NCBI GenBank assembly: GCA_963920765.1
Contig: OY987250.1
Span: 682,001 to 746,000, forward strand
Source of the DNA: Ulota crispa
Taxonomy: Eukaryota; Streptophyta; Bryopsida; Orthotrichales; Orthotrichaceae
Reading direction: 5' to 3'
Length of the DNA stretch: 64,000 nucleotides
In this document: positions 13,001 through 24,741 of the stretch, one piece after another
How positions within the stretch are numbered: the stretch's first letter is position 1
Layout: each line of letters starts with the position of its first letter
Position numbers and translations under genes: made by a program
Notes under the pieces: generated by a model
What the model saw: the letters and a program-made list of their open reading frames with translations, nothing else
What the model was told of the DNA's origin: nothing
Databases searched by the model: none

Positions 13001-14449
13001 AAAACGGGCTTCCATTACATGTTCACAACTTGACATGTGGAAGTTATCCAATCATCAGATGAGTATACAATGTGAGAGATTCTGATGATACAGAGAATGC
13101 GCAATTAAAGAGAGTATCATTAAGAGAGGGTTGAGTGTATATGGGTGGGTACTTACGACATTGTGTAAATCCAGTGGGCATAGTTACAGCTTCAATTAGT
13201 ACATTCGCCTCCATGCAGTTTCATGAAGACCACCATTCTTGGTAGATAGTACTTGCACTCTTTATGTGTAACAATCTAACCTACGTTGATCAGGTGTTGA
13301 AACAATTTTGTAATTAGCAGGCTAGTTAACATCTGTTAGGCAGAGGAGCCGCTCTCGATCGTCATTTGTCTTACCAGCTCACCAAATTACAACATTAAAG
13401 CAAAGGGTTTTCCAACTTCATATCAGGTGACAACAAGCGTAATACAAAAAGCATTTTTTAGGCAACAAAAATTAACTCGATTCCTAGGTTCATGCAATGA
13501 AAGGAGAGAATTTGAATACTAGACAATGACGATAAGATAAACCTACCCACATCTCCAAGGCGGCGGGTGGTCACCTACATAAGGCTTCTGCCACGTTGTG
13601 TAATGATTTTTTTAATGATTGATATCCACCAGATAACGAGGAGAGGGATGATCAGCTACTAGAAAGTTTCATACACCAGGAATGATAACATTCAATCCAG
13701 TGGATGTACGTAGGCTGTATAATCCGGTTGCGAAGATACCAATTCACCATGCCGGCAACTCTGAAACAGGTAGTCTGAAATGAAGTGTGACAATACACTA
13801 GGACGCATATGATTCGCTTGAAAAAATATCGACAACTTCCAAGTACTTCTTTTCATCAAAGAGCCTACAGCTTGATTGGTTTAAACGCTGCAGTGCAAGG
13901 GGTATCAAATACAATTCAGTGCGATGATAAGATTCTCTCGCCATTGGCCTCAGAGAATTTTGTCGTCAAACAGAATAAATAATCGGGCTGGACATATGTA
14001 CAGTGGACTAAATAATAGAACTTTTCACAAATCTGAATCCAGAGTTACGCAACACTGTTCATACAATAGAATGGCGGACATTAGCAATCGTAGAACTTAC
14101 ACCGTATTGTCAGACTCCAAAAAGATGTGAAACACCAGCTACCATTGACTAACTCAGCGTCACCAACTAACATATCCACATTTTATCTCACGTTAATTGC
14201 TCCTGTACAAGACTTTCTATTAAAAAATTCAGGAGTTGGTAGTATCTCGGTGATACAAAAGCTCAGGTGCAACTGAAAAGGTAGAACGGTTTGCTACTCA
14301 GCCGATGCCGCCATGCTCACAATGTGAAAAGAGCCTCCAGAAAGATTTAACGACTTTCACTGTGTCATATTTCGTACCTTAAATACGAGAGTCCTTTCAC
14401 AGTAGTTTTGAAGGCACCTCCAGCTGAACACCCAAGATAAACAACCCGT
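10018..14449. other. Spacer between the NAC and enoyl-CoA hydratase genes
   Basis: This 4.4-kb region is upstream of NAC and downstream of the hydratase. It is less AT-rich than the other spacers. No frame in it shows a recognisable domain, and the longest (around 11564-11842, minus) looks random. It must contain the NAC promoter and perhaps a 5' leader, but I cannot place a core promoter. One MITE is present at 12735-12871. Confidence 0.5.
12735..12871. mobile_element. TA-flanked MITE, AGGTRG family, 137 bp
   Basis: Ends are AGGTAAGCGCACCC and, read inward, AGGTGGGCGCACCC, with TA directly outside both (12733-12734 and 12872-12873). The centre holds a second palindrome around TTTCATTTCTGAAATGAAC. 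Its right part, including GAGGTGAGCGGTTTAG, also occurs in the element at 31875-32200, and its core resembles 53050-53157. Confidence 0.7.
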
Positions 14450-17400
14450 TCATTCACCTGTGTAGCATGGCTTCCGCTTCTCTGCAAAAGCAGCTAGTCC
14501 CTCAAGCCGGTCCTTAGACTTCAGCACTTGGGCATAACAAGCTTCCTCGATTATCATACCCGATGATGTATCTACTTCACTCCCTCGATCAATTGCAACC
14601 TTGGCAAGTTTCACAGCTAGAGGACCCTGTGTCCATCATCCATTTAGAGAAGGCCACCAAGGTGAGGAGCTAAATTGTCACGTGAAAACTAATTTGATCA
14701 ATCAAACCTTGGATGTGTCTTTGTAGCTCTACAATTTCAAGATAGGGAATTGCTAAAGTATTAGATCAATGTACGATTCAATAATGTAAAGATCTTCTTG
14801 AAATGATCAATCCAACTCTCCGTGCATCTAGCTAAAGATAATATCAGCAGAATAATGCACCTGCTTTGTTATCTCTTGTCCTATTTCAACAGCCTTCTGA
14901 TACGCGTTTCCTGCCAGCACACAGTGATTCACGAGCCCTGCTCCACATTCGAGTCCAAAACCCCGATAATTAGTTCCGCTGACGACAGGAACGGGGAAAT
15001 CCGTTCATCTTCGTCAACTAATTAAACCTTGTCAATGGTAGGCAGGGTTGCCGGAACGATGGAAAACAATTATCGAGCCTCATGTAGAAATACCATTCAA
15101 ATGATAGATGCGTATCTGGTTGGGTAGTACCAATCATTTCAGCTTGTTCACCGGTAATACGTCGGCCAGTATAAATGAGTTCCTTTGCCCGAGCTCGGCC
15201 TAAGATTCGGGGTAATCGCTGAGTGCCTCCAGCCCTGAGACCATGTCCTCACGATCCGCACTTATCAAAAGCGCATAAACAGGTAAGAAGCTAAAGTCAG
15301 GTTCTCAGAGGTCAAAAAATTAATCATTAAATTTGTGGTTCTTAAAGCATAAAAAGAGGAGTCATGAACAGGGAGGATAATCACCCAGGAATTATGGCAA
15401 GTCCGGTCTCTGGAAGTCCAAACACCGCTTCATCTCCTGAGTAGGCACGCCATGACAAATTCTGAGAAAAATCTTGTCAGCAGATACTGCTACATCGCCT
15501 ACTACTTTAGGCACCTAATCGATCTTCAACCCAAAGCTTGAACAAAAAGAGGGAGCTCAGAAGAAATGCTGCACACTACAAGATGTTAGTATCAGCTTTC
15601 TGGCACAACTTTACGCAAGAGGAAAGCATGCAAACGTAAGTGTTGAACAGAACCAGGGTGATGAACGAAAATAGTACCACAAACACGAAGATCACAAGCC
15701 AGTGCCATTTCCAGGCCTCCTCCAAGTGCCGCTCCCTCCACCGCAGCGATAGTTGGAATGGGAAGAGTCTGCATAATTATAAGACGCTTAAAGGGTGTCT
15801 CATGCAGCGACAACTTGAATGACCTAAGCAGGTGAACAAAGCATATACTACTACGTACATCACAGGCATCTGGATGAGCCACTTAGAGCCCGTTTTAATA
15901 GGTTTTCACATGCTTATTATCACCAAGTCTAATAAAAAGTTTAAAAGATACTGCACAGCGCGTTGCCGCAGAGCTAACAGAGATCTAGGAGAGAACAAAC
16001 AAAACCACAGCAAAGTAAAACGGTATACAACATGATCGTCTGCAAATAAATATGTCTTATTTATAAGATGAGCAGGCGTAAATGGCGTGCAAAAAGTCCA
16101 AGGAGAGAAGAAAACAACAAATCATCTACAATTGCACCCAGCCACAAATCGCTACTTCTTTATCGGTAGTTATTAGGCACCTCAAGAGCATTAAAGGTCG
16201 AACGAAGTGTGTGCACAAACTTTTGAGCTTCAGAAACTCCCATCTTACGCCTTTCCTAATGCAAACGATGAGATGGACAAGTACACTTAAATTAGTCAAG
16301 GATCAGAACAATTTAATACAATCCTATTTGCTAAAATTTCAAAGCGCCAAAATTGTGACATTCAAGCGCACAGTGTTCTAAAAACTAAGACTAGTATAGA
16401 TCTGAAGTTCCAGAGTAGCGTCTGGAAAATGCCAATTTCTTGAATTTCGCCATTTTGTCATAAATAGCGATCAAGATGAGATCCCAAGAACATCCTAAGC
16501 ATTCTTTCCTGGCTAGTCAACCTAATTAAACGAGTTGTACTGACACTAGGATGAAACCAGACAAGCGGCCAGAGTTATGTTCTATCTATCCGAAATAGCA
16601 AAACCCTAACCAATTGGACTCTAGACAAAGCAGTTATCTCAATATCAAGTTACCACACCAGACCAAATTCGGATCTAACAAAGATCAGCAAACGGCTCTG
16701 TTTGTACGTAATGCACATAGAAAATTTGAAAGCACAAACAAAAGATGATAAGAGAATAATCAACCTTGAGGTCGGCGCCAGCACAGAAGATACCGGGGAC
16801 TGTGCTACAGACGATAAGAATTCGTGCCGAAGAATGAAACTGAAGATTCTCTAAACTTGCTCGTAGCTTTGATAGCATTTCGACACCGATCGCATTTTTA
16901 GCCTCAGGCCTGTTCAAGGTCAACACAGCAATACCTGAGCACATCAAATCGAGATGTATAAAGTCATTAGTTCTATGCCTTCAGTGATGATTGTTCTGAG
17001 AGAGAGACATTTGAGAAGCAAAGCAAACGAGAAAACTCCAAAATAAATTTTAAGACTGTCACAATGCGTCGTTCTACGCAATTTCGCGTAGAGTATGACA
17101 TTGATAAAAAATCTGGCGTCGTTCTTGGGAAATGGACAAGGACAATCCAATGACAGAATGACAAATTAAGTAACACGTCCAATTACAGAACCCTAACTCA
17201 CACTAAGGCAACCTCACAAGAGTTAGCACGCCAGCGACAATGCTAAGCATTGGAAATTGCAGCATTAGGCAAAACAACGCAGACAAGCCACAACAGAAGT
17301 GAAAGCCGATTCAACCCTTAAAAGCTCACCTTCTTCAGATCCGGAAAGAGTCTGCAGCGCCACCTGTTCCGAGATGGCATCGATGAATAAAGAACGTCGG

Positions 17401-17609
17401 CAGCTTGAGTACGGCCAGCAAGAAGTGCTCCACGAGGACAGCAATTCAAGAGGACTGCGCCAATTGATGGCTCGAGCTTTTACAGAATCCAATCGAGGCG
17501 CAGAAATCGCACCGGAGCGATCGGCTACTACCATAGCCCGGGAAACCATAGCAAAAGGCAGAGCGACAGCCCTGGGGCCTGGTCTCACAGAATTCCAAAC
17601 CATCGCCAT
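14450..17609 (-). CDS. Mitochondrial-type enoyl-CoA hydratase (AUH/ECHIA-like), 341 aa
   Basis: Crotonase-fold hydratase that adds water to the double bond of enoyl-CoA esters. The closest family I know is plant 'enoyl-CoA hydratase 2, mitochondrial', related to AUH (3-methylglutaconyl-CoA hydratase of leucine breakdown). Nine exons on the minus strand: 17609-17330, 16934-16765, 16255-16181, 15768-15678, 15436-15385, 15234-15131, 14937-14861 and 14626-14450 carry the ORF (eight coding segments found, all phases consistent). The N-terminal ~90 residues are Arg/Ser/Ala-rich with few acids, typical of a transit peptide. Then come [21 protein letters not shown] (oxyanion hole), [19 protein letters not shown] with the first catalytic Glu, and [19 protein letters not shown] with the second Glu. 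The C-terminus ends in [15 protein letters not shown]. The start is the first ATG in frame after an upstream TTG-containing extension. Full length for the family. Confidence 0.93.
16382..16440 (+). repeat. Dispersed ~55-bp repeat in an enoyl-CoA hydratase intron
   Basis: Second copy of the block at 7911-7967, lying in the intron between 16765 and 16255. See that entry for the shared words. Origin unknown. Confidence 0.45.
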
Positions 17610-17902
17610 AGATTTCGAACGACGGAGCTCCAAATTGGAAGAAGACAGCCACCAATCAAGAGCATGAAGACCGAAACATAATGTGCCTGTCTTGCGAAAT
17701 TCGAACTGGTAAAACTCTGATAAGTTAAGACGATTGCGAATTGGAGCTGGCGTCAGGCCCCGTTTGTGGCTAAGTTACAGAATAACCCGTTGCAGCAAAA
17801 AATCGACACATTCCAAATTCCTGTGATGTTCCAAAATTTAAGAAAGTGAACCCAGGACCTTGCAGAATACCGTATGCAATTCTCCTGCCTTACCAATTTC
17901 CA

Positions 17903-18133
17903 TTAACCCCTGAACGTCCCAAACGTCCTTTGTGGCCGTACATCTGCCGTATGTACAGATGTATTTGAATTATTCTGAGGGCTTTTCAAATAAATTTATG
18001 AATCCACCATCATATAATCCTTCAATATGTATGATTGTAACACTTGATTTCTAACTGATTCAAAATTATGTATATTAATTGCAATCGTATTTGGTACCAT
18101 ATCTCCAAAGCCCAAGGGACGTTTAAGGGTTAA
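17903..18133. mobile_element. TTAA-ended MITE, 231 bp
   Basis: Left end TTAACCCCTGAACGTCCC, right end read inward TTAACCCTTAAACGTCCC, so the inverted repeats match over about 18 bases with two differences. TTAA bounds both ends (17903-17906 and 18130-18133). No coding capacity. The right TTAA is also the left TTAA of the next element. Confidence 0.8.
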
Positions 18134-20168
18134 CCCTTGAGCGTCCAGGCCGTTTTTACCAAAATCAGGGTGTTTGGAAACCGACAACTTTAATGCATCA
18201 GTGGTAGTCACTAAGGTTCGGGAAGAACCAACCGCTAGTGTAAGATTAGTCAACTAAGATTGAGATTTGGCCAGTTCAAATTCAAGACATTAGGCTGTAA
18301 AACCGAAAGCAATGAAAATAAGACAGAAACTAACCGGCTAATAAAAAACACAAAGGAAAATTATCTTCTCTTTTTCAAGATGGGTAGGAAATTGATTGGA
18401 AGAAAATACAAGAAACCGGATATTAGAGGATCTTCAAAGGATATGTCCGGATTTCAATTGACAAAGTCAAGGATATCTAATCATCAATGGTAGTATAAGT
18501 TCAATACTTCAAGGCTAGCCACTAGAGCCTAGAGTTGCAAAGGCTCTTGACCTATTCCTGCCTTTAAACCACTAGGTGATTCCATTTTAGCCTATTCATG
18601 ATACCATTTGCAAATAAGTGCCACCAAGTAATCTCTCTATCTCTCTCTTCTAGCAAGTAGGATTTCTTTAAATTGCGCATGTGAGCTTTGTACATTAGTA
18701 AAGCTAAGTATCTTGTCCTCAACTAATGAGGAGTTTCTAGGTTCAACATTTGCTATAGACATTACATTGTTTATTGGTTTCATATATGTATATGTCTTTG
18801 TTATTTTTGAAATCTTTTTGAGGGTTTTGGCTAATTTAAGTTAAATTTAGAAGGAAGTTTGATTGATTCATATCCCACATGAAAGAAAAATCATCCAATC
18901 CGTACATAAGACAAAAGGAAATTTAGCCGCTTAAAATTTGGTACCAAAGGAAATTGGCCGCTTTCCCTTAGTGCAAAATGGTAAAAACCAATCTCAAACA
19001 ATGTTTAGCCAAACATACTATTGAGTAACTGGCTTTTAGCTAAAATTCTTGAAATATTTCCCGGACCCTGGTAGTCACAATTGAGTTTCCGTTTTCTCAA
19101 TCTTCACAAAAAACCTACTTGCCGAGCTATCTGCGACTCTTGCGAGGCTAGTTTCGTGAAGATTGAGAAAAAAAATTCTCGTCTCCCAGGAGTGGAGAAA
19201 TGGCCTGAGAATTTTTTTTGTGTGAGAACTCTTACCATTTACTTGCTCGTGAACTCCTTTTTACCCTTGCTTTTTTTGCTCCTCCAATTGGTGGCCGTGT
19301 TGCCTTCTTCTAAGTAAAACAGTCTTCATTCTTACATTCTTCATTCTCCATCACCCACAAAAGGGGTGTTATACCTTCTTCCATGAAGAAGTGCTTCCAT
19401 TGGCTCCTACAATCGCTCAGCCATTCTCAATCTTCACAGAAATCTCAATCTTACACCAACCGTGACTACCACTATTGTATCTCGGTCAATTAGATGACCC
19501 ACAAAAAGTGACCATTGAAAACAGTGGAACACCTACTTAGAAAATGGTTTGCAAATTTCGGGAACAATTCACTGCGGGAGATGGGAGATTATAATATTTG
19601 ATCAAACAACACATGATGGCAAAATCTCAATATTTGGTAGGTAATTGCTATTTATTGATTTTTACAAAATTCTATAAGCCCTGGATTCATCTCAAATTTT
19701 GTGAGCACCAAGATTGGATGTGAATGCACACACTTGTAAATTATTGAAGATTGCATTTCTTTTTATGTTAAGTTCTAGGGCTTCAAATTGCTATTGCAAG
19801 GAAAACAATGACCGGCACAGTCGGTGATGGTTGCCATAATAAGGGTTTAGAACATGCTTGAATCCTTGCCAACAATTTTCCCACTACCACAAAGCACACA
19901 GAAGGAAGCTTGTAAGGAATATTGACATGTTAAAATGTGTAAAATGCTCCTTGCCACCACGCCCCGTATGGTGTTTCACACAATCAAATCTCTTGCAGCA
20001 CTTGTACAACATTTGACTTTCCTCGCCATTACTCTATTAGCATGGACAACTCAAATGCTTTCATAATTGTAGTTTGTAGCAAGATCAAAAAAGTAGATCC
20101 GGTTCCTCAAAATAAACATTTCTAATCCCTAGAGACAATATACTATCTCTGGGACGCTCAGGGGTTAA
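18130..20168. mobile_element. TTAA-ended element, about 2.0 kb, non-autonomous
   Basis: Left end TTAACCCTTGAGCGTCC and right end read inward TTAACCCCTGAGCGTCCC form a matched inverted repeat of about 17 bases. It shares its left TTAA with 17903-18133 and its right TTAA with 20165-20407. It is long enough to have once carried a transposase, but no frame longer than about 80 codons is present and none shows transposase motifs. It contains a nested GGTAGTCA MITE (19069-19472). Confidence 0.65.
19069..19472. mobile_element. GGTAGTCA-ended MITE, about 400 bp, nested
   Basis: It starts TGGTAGTCAC and ends in the inverse of TAGTGGTAGTCAC. The words CTCAATCTTCACA and its complement recur inside, giving secondary hairpins. 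The element at 38611-39037 has the same type of ends. It lies inside the larger TTAA-ended element and so inserted after it. Confidence 0.6.
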
Positions 20169-20407
20169 CCCCTAAAGGACAAAGCAGCCCTTTGCAAATT
20201 GCGACCAGTATAGTACGGGGTATTTTTTTTGTATTTGGACCACACCTTTATTATCTTTGAGATTAACAAAGAAGTTAGAATATAGATCAATGTTGTTCTA
20301 GTGAGGTAGTCAAGATCCCAAATGAAAAGTTTTTGTTGGTGGCAAATGCTAGTTATATAGTAGCGTACATACTATGTATTATAGTAGCTCCATCCTTTAA
20401 GAATTAA
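20165..20407 (+). mobile_element. TTAA-ended MITE, family A, copy 2
   Basis: Starts TTAACCCCTAAAGGAC and ends CCTTTAAGAATTAA, the inverse of a slightly mutated TTAACCCTTAAAGG. The interior matches 2192-2425 (reverse) and 47997-48230. It abuts the 2-kb element, sharing TTAA at 20165-20168. Confidence 0.8.
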
Positions 20408-21903
20408 GCTTCAAAAATTGATTGTAATTGCCATTCCTTGTTGTTCAAATGGGAGAACAGTATTCTAATCCAAACTTTTCCATAGTGGAGTGTCTAAAAA
20501 ATGGTTCTTGTTAAATGGTTTGAAAACATTTGGAATTTTATTTTTGAAGCAATTGGGTCCTATCACAATGCAAAAATAGTTATTTCCTTTCCAAAAACAA
20601 CCACATCACTTGTAAGAAACCTTTGAGATTAAGTTTTTTGGTTAATGAAATATAGGAACAAACACTTCAATCTTTATAGAGGTTTGAAAGTGCTAGCAAA
20701 TATAAGATTTTTTTTCATGTATATTTAAAACAAAGTGGTGCCATCACAACAAGCGCATTTATTAAGCATTTAAAATAGATATTGAAATTTTCATGATTTA
20801 GATATTGAACAAGCAAATACATTTCCCTTGCAAGTGTATGCATGTGTGTGTTTATGTATGTTCAAAATAAAGCATAAAACTAGAATCAATATGAATAAAT
20901 TGAAAAAGTTCCTCTTATTATGTTACAATGGAGTAGCAAATTTAGGACCACAAGCAAATAGCATGGCATAAAATATGTAAGTTTAAAACTTCAACAAAAA
21001 AAGGTAAAATTTATTAGAAGGTTTGAGCATTTGTTAATTTACAAACATCATATAATACAAGAGTTTGTTAGTCCTGCATGCAAATTATGCAACCAAATTA
21101 CAAACATTTGGCATTACTTATGGTAGTGCCATTCTTCACATTGTAGTTTTTGAATTTGCACATATAAAAAGCAGTTGCTGCATGTCAAATTGTTTTATCA
21201 ATGTCTTTTGCTTGCCCTTGATGCACAATGCCATTTTTGTAGATCAATGTTGACATGTGAGAGAGTCGTTCGCGTACGAGACAAAGCTTCTCTTGAAAAA
21301 TGATTTCATTCCTTGTTTTTGTTGCATGCACTTGACTCTGCAATCACAACACTCTAAACTTGTCAACAATGCACAACATGCACAATATGACATGACATTA
21401 GCCAAAAAATAACTAATATTGTTAATTTCATTGCAAAACATCAACCAAATAAGGGTCTAGTGGCATTAATTTACTCATGATATAATCATACAGAGATGAA
21501 CAAAAATTTACTTACAAAAAGTTGCCACATTTCTTTGCCAACGTAACTACCACTACAAAGAATAATCATTGCCACTAGTGTCTTCTCTTTTTTAGAGGTT
21601 GAAGTCTGCACAACTCGGCCTATGACTCCAAGAGTCAATAGTAGTCAATATTGGGCAAAGAATTGCAAAGAGGATTCTTGAGACAAAACCATCATCAAGG
21701 GATGTCTAACTAGTGCTTTGATGAATATAAGAAAACCATATCAAATGAGGCTATATTGTTTGTCATGACCATTACTTCAAGCGTTTTGATTGCAAAGAGG
21801 AAGACAAAGTTGCCCAAGACTTTGATGAGAGGGTGACACAAAAAATTCAATATAGAGCTTTTGAACAACTTGTATAGCAAGAGCTAGATTAATAAATACG
21901 TAC
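20408..21903. other. AT-rich spacer, possible 3' end of the unrecognised gene
   Basis: No recognisable gene. The minus-strand gene that begins upstream at 24741 must end somewhere below 21904, so its last exon or 3' UTR probably lies between about 21500 and 21900. I could not choose a stop or acceptor with confidence. Confidence 0.4.
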
Positions 21904-24741
21904 CAAACAAAAGCCGAAAAAGGGATTTGAGAGCACGATGTAGACCTAGCGTTCCTAATACCAAGCTTATACCAATCACAACGTTTCTTAAGAATTGTTG
22001 CCAAGGGAAAACCACAAGGACATTGAATTCTTGCTCCCTTTCAAGCTCCTGCACTTGCCCCCTAGAGATTACTCACTCTTAAAATTATTTAATTTGATGG
22101 CCATTGTAGGCGTCCAAAATCAACTTGATATAAAGAATAGGGAAATACCTGGACTTCTGATTGAAGTAAGTCTACATGTATGCGCATTGCAAAAGCTGCT
22201 GCTTTATAAGTCTTCAACTCTGCCTCTAGGAACTCAGCTAGCTTTAGTGCATCCTCTTGGGTCCTTTGCAAGGCTTTTACACTATCACTAATCATAGACA
22301 CACAACATGCCACACTTGTAGTTGGTGGTTGCTTTTTTCTTTTTGCCCATCCTCTTTTGCGTCTTTGGATTTCTCGATGTGTAACTAGATTTAATAACTC
22401 TATAAGACATTCAAAAACCTCAAAAGATGTTAAATTTTAGGTAGAACTTTAGTAAAAAGCAACTTTTCCTAGTCCTAAAACAAGATTCTAAGCTAATAAA
22501 AATGTAAATTAGAAAATGCACCTGCATTCTAGAAGATATACCTTTGTCTTGATTGCTTTTGAAGGTATTCAGACCAATACATGCATTTGAAGAGTGCCGC
22601 ACACTCTTCCAACTTGCACACTCAATATCATTCACATCTAGAGATGCTTCTAAGTCTCTACCTACTTTGTCACGTGTTTCTTTGAGAACAGCTGCATTCA
22701 TTGATTTCCTCCCCTTCCTGCAAGTTCAAAAGAAGTTCCTTCAGCACAGTTTGGAGTTGAAATGTCTTGCAATTAATTCATGAATCCACCATTGGAGCTT
22801 CTGATTCTATAAATTGACATGTGCATTACAGAGCTAATGAAGATTCTAGTCACTTTTGTAATACCTGCAATAAAGCATGTCGCCAATAGGCATGAGGTCA
22901 CCAACCACAACCTCCTCATGTTTGACTTTGTCCCTGCTACCATCTTCAGTGTTTGTACCTTCCTTTGTTTGCTTGTGTACAAGTGACTTGACAATTTTCA
23001 ACCCATTTTTGGAAGACCTCATTTCTTTCTGCTGCTCTAGCAAATTCTTGGCAACTCGCTCTTGTAATGCTTGTTGCGTCCACTTGGGAGGAGGTCCATG
23101 TTGAGTCTCAACATCAAGAACCTCATCAGGAAGGAACTGGATGATGGCCAAATCATTAAAAGGAGAGAGATTCTTCTCATTTGCAAATATTTCGAGGGGA
23201 CTCCTATCTTTACAATTTGGCAAATTCCCTTCAAAAACACCATCATCTTCTTCAAATCCACAAACAGTCCAAGTTGTTTCTTTGCCATGGCATGTCATGT
23301 AACTATCTACTACACACCAGTTTGCACTGCTCCAATTTGGCTTATCCACCTCCTTCCTACTAAACTCCATATTCCCAGCAGAAGCTTTTGACTCTTCTTG
23401 TGTCTGTGCATACATCCAAATTATAATTATTTGATATGATGTTATAATTGCCAAAGCATGTGCATGCTGACTTACATATATATATTAATGTAAAGGCACT
23501 ATTATGCAATATTGGAATCATAAGCTCATAACGTTCACAGGTAAAAAAACAGGTTCACAATGACTAAGTGACAATGACTAAACCATGACTGTACAATCAT
23601 TTTACAATCATTCTGTAGTCGTTGTATAATCATTGCAATCTTTGTCACTTAATGATTGTGGACCCATTTTTTTACATGTGGTTGTGCATGGAATGACAAC
23701 ACACATTTATTGCAAACACATTCAATAGACCTTATGATTTGATGAAGTGCTAGTAGGGCTTCCATCTTCACCAATGCAGCCTCGTCCAATTCCACCTCCA
23801 CTACCAAAATTGCATTCACTACCATCTTGTTGTCGTTGTTCATGCCATTGGTGATGTTGCAAAGGGTTGTACTCACATCTTGCAACATTGTGATTTGCAA
23901 TGCTCTCCTTGTCACTTGCTTCTCTTGAAGATGCCCCAGTCCTACATATGTCATCATCATGGTCTTTCTCTTTTGCAAAAGATTGATCAATTCCACCTTG
24001 TAAAGGAAGATTCAATTCTGGACAATGTTGAAATTCTTTCACACATGCCACATTTTGTACATGGAGTGCAACGTCTTCTTGAGTTTGCTTTGCAGCTAGC
24101 TCTTGCTTAAGATTCATAGTTGCATCTTCTATGAGAAGGGCGTTCCATTTTCCTGTCAACACCACCTCAATCTCTACTGACCCATTCAATCCAGATGCAC
24201 CTCTTTTGGTACTACTTCCTTGCAACCTAGAGAGGGTTGCTGTCTTTGTAGAATTTGGTGATTTAACACCACCTTCAATGCATACATCAGATGCTTGAAC
24301 ACCACTCATGCATGCAAAATTACACGGTTTGTCATTTAGAGAGTCACTTGCCAATTGTTTCCAAAATCCCACTTTTAGTTCTTTATATTGCTCAAGTTGC
24401 AATGGCGCATCTTGGCAATGGCTGAAACTTAACTGCTGCAACTCTTGCACCTTTTCTGAATAGTTTTTGGCAAGTTGGTTGAGGGGTTCAGATACCCAAG
24501 GCCCGCCTTCGTTGCTTGCATCTCCTAGGAGCGATGTTGATCGTGCTTTCAACCCATTTGGACCTGCATGGTAGCCTAAATCCTTGCACGGGCTATTATC
24601 AAAGCAAGGACTCCACATTGATGAAGCCACCAATTCATTGGCTATATTGGACGTGCCCAACAAAGGTGAAGCTGGAGGAAATATGTGAGGGGCCAATACC
24701 CTTCGCTCGGCCTTCCGCCTACTCCATAGGCTTGCCACATC
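21904..24741 (-). CDS. Unrecognised multi-exon gene, both ends unresolved
   Basis: I do not recognise this protein. Five exons fit on the minus strand with compatible phases and AG/GT borders: 24741-23731, 23403-22865, 22717-22542, 22384-22149 and 22048-21904. The first exon shown starts after an acceptor (AATGCAG), so an upstream exon with the start codon is missing. Together they encode about 700 residues. The first ~340 residues are Ser/Asn/Gln-rich and look disordered, with a basic WSRRKAERR patch near the start. The middle holds PPKWTQQALQERVAKNLLEQ and a Lys-rich stretch. Exons 4-5 form a heptad-like coiled coil (ALQRTQEDALKLAEFLEAEL ... LERE), followed by a hydrophobic stretch VVIGISLVLGTLGL that could be a membrane anchor. 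A coiled-coil protein with a C-terminal membrane tail is one reading; function unknown. Confidence 0.6.
23538..23679. mobile_element. MITE in an intron of the unrecognised gene, about 142 bp
   Basis: The left arm CAGGTAAAAAAACAGGTTCA and the right arm read inward, CATGTAAAAAAATGGGTCCA, pair, and pairing continues through CACAATGACTAAGTGACAA. It lies in the intron between the exons ending at 23731 and starting at 23403. The superfamily is not determined. Confidence 0.6.

Noticed and set aside
18130..20168. Autonomous transposon
   Set aside because: No frame above about 80 codons and no transposase motif; the interior contains another nested MITE.
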